Positions 1 to 6,569 of a stretch of 25,886 nucleotides of DNA are shown in pieces. Source of the stretch: Clostridiaceae bacterium UBA5444 (GTDB lineage Bacteria; Bacillota; Clostridia; Clostridiales; Oxobacteraceae); assembly GCA_002426575.1 (NCBI GenBank), contig DIRE01000041.1:1-25886 (forward strand), written 5' to 3'. The notes under the pieces are model-generated. The model made no database searches. It saw only the letters and a list, made by a program, of their open reading frames with translations, and had not been told where the DNA came from. The first letter of the stretch is position 1, and the number at the start of each line of letters is the position of its first letter. The position numbers and the translations under genes are program-made.

Positions 1-21
1 CGAGCCCCTTCTAGGTCGCCA
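1..21 (+). tRNA. tRNA 3' end (partial, probably Asp)
   Basis: The window opens inside the T loop of a tRNA. The first bases CGAGC complete a TTCGAGC-type loop, followed by a 5-nt T-stem strand (CCCTT), a 7-nt acceptor strand (CTAGGTC), discriminator G18 and an encoded CCA at 19-21. The 5' half lies outside the window, so the anticodon cannot be read. A discriminator G is typical of bacterial tRNA-Asp and tRNA-Asn, so Asp is an inference. It sits only 3 nt before the next tRNA, as in a tRNA operon. Confidence 0.7.
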
Positions 22-24
22 TTT

Positions 25-100
25 GCTGGCTTAGCTCAATTGGTAGAGCAGCTGACTTGTAATCAGCAGGTTGAGGGTTCAATTCCTTTAGCCAGCTCCA
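25..100 (+). tRNA. tRNA-Thr (anticodon TGT)
   Basis: A full cloverleaf can be folded by eye. The acceptor GCTGGCT (25-31) pairs with AGCCAGC (90-96). The D stem is GCTC/GAGC around an AATTGGTA loop. The anticodon stem GCTGA/TCAGC encloses the loop CTTGTAA, giving anticodon TGT at 58-60, which reads ACA (Thr). The T stem GAGGG/CCTTT encloses TTCAATT and contains two G-T wobbles. The discriminator is T97, and CCA is encoded at 98-100. It follows a partial tRNA by 3 nt and is followed at once by a terminator hairpin, so it is probably the last gene of a tRNA transcript. Confidence 0.95.
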
Positions 101-106
101 AAAAAA

Positions 107-135
107 ATAACCGCCATTTTGGTGGCTATTTTTTT
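107..135 (+). terminator. Intrinsic terminator of the tRNA transcript, overlapping the dnaC stop
   Basis: The stem ATAACCGCC (107-115) pairs with GGTGGCTAT (121-129), with one A-C mismatch and one wobble, and is followed by a T run to 135. On the other strand the A run at 101-107 gives a matching U tract, so the hairpin can also stop the minus-strand dnaD-dnaC transcript. The dnaC stop codon (126-128) lies inside the stem. Confidence 0.75.
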
Positions 136-1139
136 GCCTTTCTTCTATTTTCAGCAATCTTAAGCCTTATATCATCTCCATAAAATTTATACATAGTAAA
201 ATTACCAAATAGCCTCGAAATAATTCTTTCGGAGTATGTTTTATATAAATTTTCTAAATGAAGATTTGTTGATATAATCATCTTTTTCTGGGAAAGCAGT
301 CTTTTGTTTATTATATTAAAAATCTCCATCTGAGAAAAGTCTGTAATATACTCTGTACCAAGGTCATCTATTATTAAAAGATCACAGCTAAATATAATCT
401 CTAATTTTGTATTTAAATTATCATCATTATTGCTAAACCTTATCTCTTTTAAAGTATCTAAAAGGCCTGACGCTGTTTGATACATTACAGTATAGCCATT
501 ATCTAATAGACTCTTTGCTATACAATTTGATAAGAAGGTTTTCCCAAGGCCTGAATTTCCAAAAAAGAAAAGGTTCTCGTAGGATGTATCAAAGTTTTGT
601 ACAAAATTAATACAGGTAGTAACAATCTCTTCTATATTTTTTCTTGGAGATAAAGGTTCACCTTCAAAAGAATAAGGTGAATAGTAATTAAAAACAAAGG
701 TATCAAAGTTTTCTTTTTTTAATATATTTTTAAGATTAGACTGGTTGTAGTTTCTATCAATGATCCTTTGCTTTAAGCAGCTGCACTGTGAAGAGCCAAT
801 AAAGCCAGTATCTTCACAGGCCTTGCATTTATATATTACATCCGTATAATTTGCAGGGTAGTTATGCCTAGACAAAAGTTCAGCTCTTTCAGCTTTAAGT
901 TTTTCTGATTTCTGCTTTTGTTTAGAGATAAAGTCATCTATATCTATACCTTTTTTAAATACTGCTTGAGCTAGTTGAGCCCCAAGTACTCCAAGCTCAG
1001 TATCAATTTCCTTAATGCGGGGTATATGCTCATATACTTCATTTAACCTAACCTTGGCAGCATCTTCTGCAAAGGATCTCATCTTTTCATATTCCGAAAG
1101 TATATCATTTATATAAGTGCTATTACTGTTATTACTCAT
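126..1139 (-). CDS. dnaC: DnaC/DnaI-family replicative helicase loader (AAA+ ATPase)
   Basis: Probable ATPase that loads the replicative DNA helicase at the origin or at restarting forks, acting in the cytosol. Using the ATG at 1139 the protein has 337 aa. Residues 1-100 are helical and charged. A CxxC...CxC cluster at about 105-121 resembles the zinc-binding region of DnaI. The AAA+ core follows: Walker A GNSGLGKT at about 194-201, Walker B LLIIDD near 254-259, sensor-1 ISTN near 290 and an Arg-finger SERIISRL near 303. The start at 1139 gives an ATGAGTAA overlap with the upstream dnaD stop, a typical translational coupling. An in-frame ATG at 1163 would overlap more and has a poorly spaced RBS. 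It forms an operon with dnaD. In B. subtilis the name dnaC means the helicase itself; here it is used for the loader. Confidence 0.9.
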   Translation of the reverse strand: MSNNSNSTYINDILSEYEKMRSFAEDAAKVRLNEVYEHIPRIKEIDTELGVLGAQLAQAVFKKGIDIDDFISKQKQKSEKLKAERAELLSRHNYPANYTDVIYKCKACEDTGFIGSSQCSCLKQRIIDRNYNQSNLKNILKKENFDTFVFNYYSPYSFEGEPLSPRKNIEEIVTTCINFVQNFDTSYENLFFFGNSGLGKTFLSNCIAKSLLDNGYTVMYQTASGLLDTLKEIRFSNNDDNLNTKLEIIFSCDLLIIDDLGTEYITDFSQMEIFNIINKRLLSQKKMIISTNLHLENLYKTYSERIISRLFGNFTMYKFYGDDIRLKIAENRRKAKK

Positions 1140-2139
1140 TTTGCGTTTCACCATCTCTTCCAAGCAGCTTTTTCTCTAGTTCATCCATATCATAGGATCT
1201 TTGGTCATAACTATTAAATGTGGTAACAGGTGCTTTAAACTTTGCATTTTTGGACTTTCCCTTACCGCCGCTAGTATTGGCCTTTTCTACATCCTTAATA
1301 GTTTTTACTCCTTTTTTGTACCAGTTTGATAGTATGCCATCTATATAGCTGAAATTAGGCTCGTTTATTTTCAAAGAACATATTTTGCATGCTTCAAGAA
1401 TTAATTCTTTACTAAAATTCCATGTATTAAACCATTTGTTTAGAAAATCCTCCTGAGGCTTCATAATATCAGTTTCCTTAAGTCCTAAAAAGTCGAGGAC
1501 AGACCTATAATTGCTATAATTTTCTTCATACCTTGAAATATGATTTTGGGCATCCTCTATAGTTTTAATATCTCGATCATGCCAAGATAAGGCCACCTTT
1601 TCGATGTACCTTGAATCAGTTTTGCCTTTTGCCTTGCAGTATTGTATTAAAAGCAATATAACCTCAGGAGAAAATCCAAAATCATCAAGCCAGCTTAGGT
1701 ACATGGATGATTCGTTATAAGATAGTGTACGGCCTAGCAGCTTTTCTATGGACATAAACATATCCTTAGTGTTTGGATTATTTAATCTTATACGCACATG
1801 TTCAGGATTATATGAGCTAGAACCTTGAGGAGGGGCATATGTATCTAGTATATTTAGAAAATCTATTGTTGTATCCCCTGAATCTGTTTTTAATATCTTA
1901 ACTAAACCTTTTGAGTCCCAGTACTCCCAAGCCTTTATTACATCGCTTTCAAGTAGGCCAAGTTTCTTAGACAGGGTATCCCCTGATACGCTCCCCTGAT
2001 TAAATGCTTCAAAAAGTCCTAATAAATAGACCTTTACATAGTTTCCATCTGCATAGGGAAGATATTCATCTATAAAAATGTTTTGCACTGGTGTAATGCC
2101 CCAGCTTCTTGCCTGTATATTTAATGTATAGTTACCCAT
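1132..2139 (-). CDS. dnaD: DnaD-family primosomal replication protein
   Basis: Replication-initiation/primosome protein that acts with the helicase loader and binds DNA. It has 335 aa from the ATG at 2139. The N-terminal ~90 residues resemble the winged-helix DnaD domain (SWGITPVQNIFIDEYLP, then a helix-rich segment ending WEYWDSKGLVKI). Two copies of the DnaB_2/DnaD C-terminal fold follow, at about 123-202 and 211-286, each ending in the family's YIxxx(x)W signature (YIEKVALSW, YIDGILSNW). The tail is basic and then acidic. GTG at 2148 is in frame, but AAAGGA lies too close to it; ATG 2139 has an ~11-nt spacing. The gene overlaps dnaC by 8 nt, and this pairing of DnaD with a DnaC/DnaI loader supports both calls. 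Confidence 0.9.
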   Translation of the reverse strand: MGNYTLNIQARSWGITPVQNIFIDEYLPYADGNYVKVYLLGLFEAFNQGSVSGDTLSKKLGLLESDVIKAWEYWDSKGLVKILKTDSGDTTIDFLNILDTYAPPQGSSSYNPEHVRIRLNNPNTKDMFMSIEKLLGRTLSYNESSMYLSWLDDFGFSPEVILLLIQYCKAKGKTDSRYIEKVALSWHDRDIKTIEDAQNHISRYEENYSNYRSVLDFLGLKETDIMKPQEDFLNKWFNTWNFSKELILEACKICSLKINEPNFSYIDGILSNWYKKGVKTIKDVEKANTSGGKGKSKNAKFKAPVTTFNSYDQRSYDMDELEKKLLGRDGETQNE

Positions 2140-2185
2140 GAATATCACATTCCTTTATTTTATGTTTATATATTCGCTTCTCTAA

Positions 2186-2214
2186 ATTATATCAGAATAA
2201 AATACCCCTAACAA
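2186..2214 (-). promoter_or_regulatory. Extended -10 promoter for dnaD-dnaC
   Basis: Read on the minus strand, TTGTTA (complement of 2209-2214) is 17 bp from TATAAT (complement of 2186-2191), with TGA directly before the -10. The predicted start is near 2179, about 40 nt before the dnaD ATG. The extended TGATATAAT form recurs before murA, walJ and the transglutaminase-like gene. Confidence 0.7.
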
Positions 2215-2280
2215 TAAACCTAGTGAGTAGTTTTAGAAATGTATAAATTAACAATGCAATTGTGCAGAATGTAAAGTATA

Positions 2281-2352
2281 ATATTAATATATCCTATTAT
2301 ACAAATTATACAAAAAATTTGATTTTTCATTTTCGATAGGATATATTAATAT
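2281..2352 (+). repeat. Perfect 17-bp inverted repeat in the M23 peptidase leader
   Basis: ATATTAATATATCCTAT at 2281-2297 is the exact reverse complement of 2336-2352, with a 38-nt AT-rich spacer. A TATAAT at 2277-2282 directly abuts and overlaps the left arm. If that is the -10, transcription would begin inside the left arm near 2289 and most of the stem would form at the mRNA 5' end. The right arm ends about 20 nt before the RBS. It could be a stabilising 5' hairpin or a double operator. Confidence 0.6.
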
Positions 2353-2382
2353 ATGTAATAAAAATTGAAAGAAGGTGGTGTA

Positions 2383-3807
2383 ATGGATAACCCTGAAAGT
2401 AAACCAGGAGCGGAGGATAGTAAGGGGTCATATTTTAGGTCAATTAATTGGGACATGGTAAAGAAAAAGATCTTTTCTATTAAAGCAAAACAAGCAGCTA
2501 TAGCTTGCCTTATAGGGGTTATGCTTATGGGTGGAGGAATTTATTACTTCAACCAAAAAAGAATTGGATACGCTGTAAAATACAATGGTAAGGTAATTGG
2601 ATATGTAAGGGATGAGGAAACTGCTAAAGCGGCTCTTAATTCTGCTACAGAGGAGATAAGGCGTAAAGATCCAGATATAAATATGGAAAATAGTTTAGAA
2701 TTTGAAAAGATACAGATTGATTCTGATAAAATAACCAATGAAAGCACCTTAGAAAAAGAGATAGAAACGGATTTATGTTCAAAAAACACCTCATATGCAA
2801 TAATTGTAAATGATACGGAAGAGGCAATTGTAGCATGCAAAGAGGATGCAGACAAAGTGGTTCAAGGTGTAAAAAAACACTTTGCAGAGGAAGAAACCAA
2901 AAAAGGTGCAAAGGTACTAGATATTAAGATAAAAGATAACATAGATATTCAGGAAAAGGTTGTAAACAGCTCAAAGAGAGTTGATGTAGAAACTGCAGTC
3001 CAAAAGTTAGTTGCAGGAAAAGGCACTACAAAGAAATATCAAGTAAAATCAGGGGATAGTATTTGGAGAATAGCAAGAGATAATGATATGAAAATAAGTG
3101 AAATATCGCAAATAAACCCAGGGCTTGATATAAACAAATTGATGATAGGTGATGAATTAAATCTTGCAGTATCTGAACCTAGCATAAATGTAGAGACTAC
3201 AGTAGAAGCATATGTTGATGAAAAAATACCTTTTAAAACTACATATAAAAATGATAGTAATCTTGTAAAGGGTAAGACAAAGATTATAGAAAATGGACAA
3301 TATGGCACAAATAGGACTACAAAGAAAGTAACCAAATTAAATGGAAAAGAAATAGCAAGTTCTGTATTGTCTACAGCAGTTATTAAAAGCCCTGTAAATC
3401 AGGTAATGGCTAAGGGAATGAAAGTGCTTACAGGAAGCGGCCAGTTTAGATGGCCTTTAAATGGAAGGGTAACCTCTTCTTTCGGCTCAAGAGGCAGGGA
3501 GTTTCACAAGGGCATGGATATAGGAGCACCAGGGGGAACACCTATATATGCTGCTGATGGAGGAAAAGTTATACAAGCAGGTTGGTGTTCTGGATATGGA
3601 AAGCTTGTAATAATAGACCATGGAAATGGGTATCAAACATATTATGGACATTGCAGCTCAATACAGGTAAGTACTGGTCAGTCAGTTTCAAGGGGACAGC
3701 GCATAGCAAGTGTTGGCCAAACAGGAAATGCCTATGGAAACCATTTGCATTTTGAAGTTAGGAAAAATGGATCCGTACAAAACCCTGCTAAATATTTGAG
3801 TAGGTAA
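2383..3807 (+). CDS. Membrane-anchored M23 peptidase with LysM and G5 domains
   Basis: Probable peptidoglycan endopeptidase facing the cell wall, 474 aa from ATG 2383. This start has a near-perfect GGTGGTG RBS; TTG 2365 is in frame but lacks one. A cytosolic N-terminal ~35 aa is followed by one transmembrane segment at about 38-57. An extracytoplasmic mixed region leads to a LysM at about 219-262 (YQVKSGDSIWRIA...INPGLDINKLMIGDELNL), a G5 domain at about 267-338 and a C-terminal lysostaphin-like M23 domain. The zinc ligands are visible as H375 and D379 (FHKGMD) and H456 in NHLHFEV, with H423 in YYGHC. All metal ligands are present, so it should be active rather than a degenerate SpoIIQ-like form. 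It is a single-gene unit with its own terminator. Confidence 0.92.
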   Translation: MDNPESKPGAEDSKGSYFRSINWDMVKKKIFSIKAKQAAIACLIGVMLMGGGIYYFNQKRIGYAVKYNGKVIGYVRDEETAKAALNSATEEIRRKDPDINMENSLEFEKIQIDSDKITNESTLEKEIETDLCSKNTSYAIIVNDTEEAIVACKEDADKVVQGVKKHFAEEETKKGAKVLDIKIKDNIDIQEKVVNSSKRVDVETAVQKLVAGKGTTKKYQVKSGDSIWRIARDNDMKISEISQINPGLDINKLMIGDELNLAVSEPSINVETTVEAYVDEKIPFKTTYKNDSNLVKGKTKIIENGQYGTNRTTKKVTKLNGKEIASSVLSTAVIKSPVNQVMAKGMKVLTGSGQFRWPLNGRVTSSFGSRGREFHKGMDIGAPGGTPIYAADGGKVIQAGWCSGYGKLVIIDHGNGYQTYYGHCSSIQVSTGQSVSRGQRIASVGQTGNAYGNHLHFEVRKNGSVQNPAKYLSR

Positions 3808-3814
3808 GTAATTT

Positions 3815-3860
3815 AAAAAGCTACCATAAATTATTTAAAATAGTTTGTGGTAGCTTTTTT
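3815..3860 (+). terminator. Intrinsic terminator after the M23 peptidase
   Basis: A 12-bp stem, AAAAAGCTACCA (3815-3826) with TGGTAGCTTTTT (3848-3859), runs into a T tract ending at 3860. It starts 8 nt after the stop codon. Confidence 0.85.
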
Positions 3861-3865
3861 ATATA

Positions 3866-4006
3866 AGGATATGTTTTAGTAGAGTGCTTATTCCGGGCTA
3901 TGTTGGTTTACTGGAGCAGCGACTTAAATGCCTATTTTTGTAAATTTTATTTACTTTAGAAAAAAATAGGCATTTCGGAGCAGCGGAAGTCAACCAACAT
4001 AGCCCG
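3866..4006 (+). repeat. Palindromic dispersed repeat, copy A (nested stems with GGAGCAGCG internal loop)
   Basis: Perfect 15-bp outer arms (3894-3908 with 3992-4006) enclose perfect 14-bp inner arms (3926-3939 with 3962-3975) and a 22-nt tip. Each side of the internal loop carries the same 9-mer GGAGCAGCG in the same orientation (3913-3921 and 3977-3985). GACTT (3921-3925) can also pair with AAGTC (3987-3991). A second copy starts at 25794; over about 75 nt upstream of the tip the two align with few differences, while the tips differ. No ORF is present. It lies between the convergent 3' ends of the M23 and subtilase genes. Confidence 0.85.
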
Positions 4007-4033
4007 TTTAAAAACGAATAGTAACTTAAAACA

Positions 4034-5179
4034 TTAAATATCTTTTATGTTAATAACTCCATGGCCTTGGGCGTTTTTGCTTTCATTTATAGTTTTAGAT
4101 GACAGTTTGAGTACTCCTTTTAAATCGCTGCCAGAGATATTTGGCATTTTTTCAAGCAAGAGTGCCAAAAGACCTGCAGTTACTGCTGTAGATACTGAGG
4201 AGCCGCTCATAGAGCAATAATCTCTATTTAGAGAAATAGATGTTATATTAGTCCCTGGAGCAATTATTTCAGGCTTTTGAATACTTTTAGAGCCCCTACT
4301 TGAAAAATCAGCCACATTCCAGTTTTTAATGTTGCTATCCGGACAGTCACAGCATCCAACGGTTATAATAGAAGGTTCTATTCCAGGAGTAGTAATCGTG
4401 CCTTCATAGGGGCCTTTATTGCCAGATGATGCTACAACTATAAGCCCTAAATTCCATGCAGCCTTTGCTGCAATACATAGTGGATCTAGTTTATATGACA
4501 CAATTGCCTCTGCACCAAAAGGAAGGCAGAGTATTTTTATTTTATACTTCTCTTTATTTTCAATAACCCAGCCAATGGCGGCTAATATATCGGAAAATGA
4601 GCCTTCCCCTACACTATTAAAAGCCTTTAACATAATTACCTTTGAACTTTTACATAGGCCCTTGTATCTTCCTTCAGATTTGCTGCCTGACCCTGCAATT
4701 ATGCCAGATAAAAATGTTCCATGACCATTATCATCATAAGGCTCTTGAATTGAATTTATGTAGTCCTTAAAATGGGCTATTGCCCTATAAGGCCTCATTA
4801 AATCCTCATGAGGAAATACTCCAGTATCTATTATTGCTACATTCATATTCCTGCCAGATAGGCTATATTCTGAGACAATATCTGCCCCTACAATGTTTGA
4901 AACATTGTTCATACATATATTTGCCTTCCTATCATAGCTAATAAATAATACCTCAGGAAGCTCAGAAAACTTATCTATTGTATCAGCTGTAAGCTCAGCT
5001 GAATATGAATTAATATATCCATATTCATATTTTAACTTCCCTCTTTTTTTTGATATAATGTTTTTGAATCTATTAGATAAAGGCTCTTTTAAAGATATTA
5101 TTACAGGTATTTTTGTATTTTGTTTTTCTTTAATTTTAAGCCTTATAACAGGATCAAGCTTTTTATAAGTAAAAAACAT
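4034..5179 (-). CDS. Signal-less subtilisin-like serine protease (peptidase S8)
   Basis: Serine protease of the subtilase family, 381 aa from ATG 5179, which is preceded by GGAG at 8-nt spacing; upstream in-frame ATGs give an unlikely extension. Residues about 20-85 look like an inhibitor-I9 type propeptide. The triad is visible: D118 in VAIIDTGV, H153 in NGHGTFLSG and S328 in MSGSSVSTA, with oxyanion N254 in SSGN. The usual GTSMATPHVAG around the nucleophile is replaced by GSSVSTAVTAG, lacking the conserved Pro-His pair. There is no signal peptide or membrane anchor, so an intracellular (ISP/AprX-like) location is inferred. It is divergent from fmdB and convergent with the M23 gene. Confidence 0.88.
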   Translation of the reverse strand: MFFTYKKLDPVIRLKIKEKQNTKIPVIISLKEPLSNRFKNIISKKRGKLKYEYGYINSYSAELTADTIDKFSELPEVLFISYDRKANICMNNVSNIVGADIVSEYSLSGRNMNVAIIDTGVFPHEDLMRPYRAIAHFKDYINSIQEPYDDNGHGTFLSGIIAGSGSKSEGRYKGLCKSSKVIMLKAFNSVGEGSFSDILAAIGWVIENKEKYKIKILCLPFGAEAIVSYKLDPLCIAAKAAWNLGLIVVASSGNKGPYEGTITTPGIEPSIITVGCCDCPDSNIKNWNVADFSSRGSKSIQKPEIIAPGTNITSISLNRDYCSMSGSSVSTAVTAGLLALLLEKMPNISGSDLKGVLKLSSKTINESKNAQGHGVINIKDI

Positions 5180-5220
5180 AAAAATAGCTCCAGTCAAATA
5201 ATAATGCACTATCATTATAT

Positions 5221-5243
5221 GTAACAACCTTAATAAAGGTTAC
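5221..5243. promoter_or_regulatory. Inverted repeat between divergent subtilase and fmdB
   Basis: An imperfect dyad has GTAAC plus AACCTT on the left and AAGGTTAC on the right, in the 79-bp gap between divergent genes and next to the fmdB RBS. A minus-strand TATAAT (complement of 5214-5219) abuts it and may be the subtilase -10. The role as an operator is inferred and weak. Confidence 0.3.
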
Positions 5244-5258
5244 AAAGGAGATGAAAAA

Positions 5259-5450
5259 ATGGCTGTTATAGATTTTGAGTGTAAAAAATGCGGTAATAAA
5301 TTTTTCGATATAGTAAGTTTAGAAGATATAGATAAGATTAAATGCCCTAAATGTGGGGGAGATGTAAAGAGAGTATATAAAGGAAAGTTTTATGGCAAAT
5401 CTAGTGGCTCATGTGGTGGAAGCTGCGGCACATGCAGTGGATGTCACTAG
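5259..5450 (+). CDS. FmdB-family small zinc-ribbon protein
   Basis: A 63-aa protein starting MAVIDFECKKCG. Two CxxC knuckles (C8/C11 and C29/C32) form a zinc ribbon typical of the FmdB/CxxC regulatory-type family. The C-terminus is an unusually Gly/Ser/Cys-rich tail (about 48-63) with five further cysteines or a terminal Cys-His pair, which may bind extra metal or be flexible. The RBS AAAGGAG lies 8-9 nt before the ATG. The function in this family is not established; transcription-related or metal-related roles are only suggested. The next gene starts 65 nt downstream on the same strand. Confidence 0.85.
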   Translation: MAVIDFECKKCGNKFFDIVSLEDIDKIKCPKCGGDVKRVYKGKFYGKSSGSCGGSCGTCSGCH

Positions 5451-5515
5451 ACTAAATTTAACTTAATATATTATATTATCTGTGGGAGCCTCATATTATA
5501 TAATGGGGTGATGCC

Positions 5516-6370
5516 ATGGAGCTTAAAACAAGAGCAATATCGCAGAGAAAGGTATACCTATCTGCCCTATTACTCTTTTTTATTATATATTTAGTATTTA
5601 TTATGCCTAAGGTGAAGATGTTTTTTTATCCATTATATAGAGAAATAAAAAAGGAAAGCATAAAAGAAGAAAATAGCAGGTTTAATATTATAGAGACTAA
5701 CAATTTTTATTTATATTATAGAGACGATTCAAAAGAGAATGTTCATATCATTTTAAATAACGCAGAAGATGCCCTATTAAGATTAAAAAAAGAATTTAAC
5801 TTTGAAAACAACGAAAAGATAACTATTATAATATACCCAGAGTATGAAGAGATGGCAAACAAAATAGGGCTTGGTAATGGCACTATTGCAATGGGCGTAT
5901 ACTTTGGAGGGGTAATAAGCATATTAGACCCAACAAAATGGATAAATACAGAATCTGAGGATGGGGAGGATATAGATTTAGAAGAGGTTTATAACAGGGA
6001 TGGGCCAATGGTTCATGAGCTTACACACTATATGGTAGACCATTTAACCGCAGGCAATGTCCCAATATGGTTTACAGAAGGCCTAGCATTATATGAAGAA
6101 TATATAATAAACAATACTGAATGGGCATCATCAAAGGTGTACCCTGAGTATTACACAATAGAAGAGATGAAGAAAAGTTTTAATTCATTAGATGAGGTTA
6201 AGGCATATAGGCAATCATTTTTGATTGTAAAATATATTGGAGAAAACTATAAAAAAGAGGCATTGCTTAATATATTAAAAGAGCTAAGAAAAGGAAATAC
6301 AATATCCTATGCCATAAAAAAAACAACTAGAATTAAAATTGAAGATGTTTATAAATACAGCCTAAACTAA
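5516..6370 (+). CDS. Membrane-anchored gluzincin (peptidase MA-like) metalloprotease
   Basis: A 284-aa protein. A short basic N-terminus and one transmembrane segment at about 13-31 place the rest outside the membrane. The catalytic zinc motif HELTH is at 167-171, with E188 in WFTEGLALYEEY as the likely third ligand. This HExxH...E arrangement with WxxEGxA is typical of the peptidase MA (Peptidase_MA_2) family. The C-terminal part is helical and charged. The substrate is unknown. ATG 5516 is preceded by GGGGTGATG. Probably co-transcribed with fmdB, because no convincing separate promoter with room for a leader is visible. Confidence 0.82.
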   Translation: MELKTRAISQRKVYLSALLLFFIIYLVFIMPKVKMFFYPLYREIKKESIKEENSRFNIIETNNFYLYYRDDSKENVHIILNNAEDALLRLKKEFNFENNEKITIIIYPEYEEMANKIGLGNGTIAMGVYFGGVISILDPTKWINTESEDGEDIDLEEVYNRDGPMVHELTHYMVDHLTAGNVPIWFTEGLALYEEYIINNTEWASSKVYPEYYTIEEMKKSFNSLDEVKAYRQSFLIVKYIGENYKKEALLNILKELRKGNTISYAIKKTTRIKIEDVYKYSLN

Positions 6371-6386
6371 AAATGGCTGTTTTTTT
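6357..6386 (+). terminator. Terminator overlapping the gluzincin stop codon
   Basis: ACAGCC (6357-6362) pairs with GGCTGT (6375-6380), followed by TTTTTT to 6386. The stem begins within the last codons of the gene. The stem is short, but the U tract is good. Confidence 0.55.
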
Positions 6387-6439
6387 CATGGGAAATGGCT
6401 TAGAGGAAAGATTATCCTGCAGTTATATCAATATTTGTG

Positions 6440-6468
6440 TTAAATATTTGTTGTAATAATGATATAAT
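6440..6468 (+). promoter_or_regulatory. Extended -10 promoter for murA
   Basis: TGATATAAT (TATAAT at 6463-6468) has a poor -35 TTAAAT at 6440-6445, 17 bp upstream. A 7-bp inverted repeat AATATTT/AAATATT (6430-6448) overlaps the -35 region. The leader to the start codon is about 95 nt with no recognisable riboswitch. Confidence 0.55.
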
Positions 6469-6569
6469 ATATTTTGGAAATAAATCTGATTATCTAACAT
6501 AGGTTCATATAAACTACTTTTTAAATCAGTTTAAAGAACTTAGGTTTTATTCAATATGCATGAGGATGG

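Noticed and set aside
2279..2305. Possible SigE-type promoter (TAATATT and TATACAAA) before the M23 gene
   Set aside because: The -35-like element matches, but the spacing to the -10-like element is about 12 nt, shorter than the 14-15 expected, and the inverted repeat explains part of the match.
3866..4006. Retron msr-msd or CRISPR-like interpretation of the palindromic repeat
   Set aside because: No reverse transcriptase or cas gene is present, and there is no regularly spaced repeat series; only nested inverted repeats occur.
5499..5504. TATAAT just before the gluzincin gene as a promoter
   Set aside because: Transcription would begin only a few bases before the ATG and exclude the RBS.
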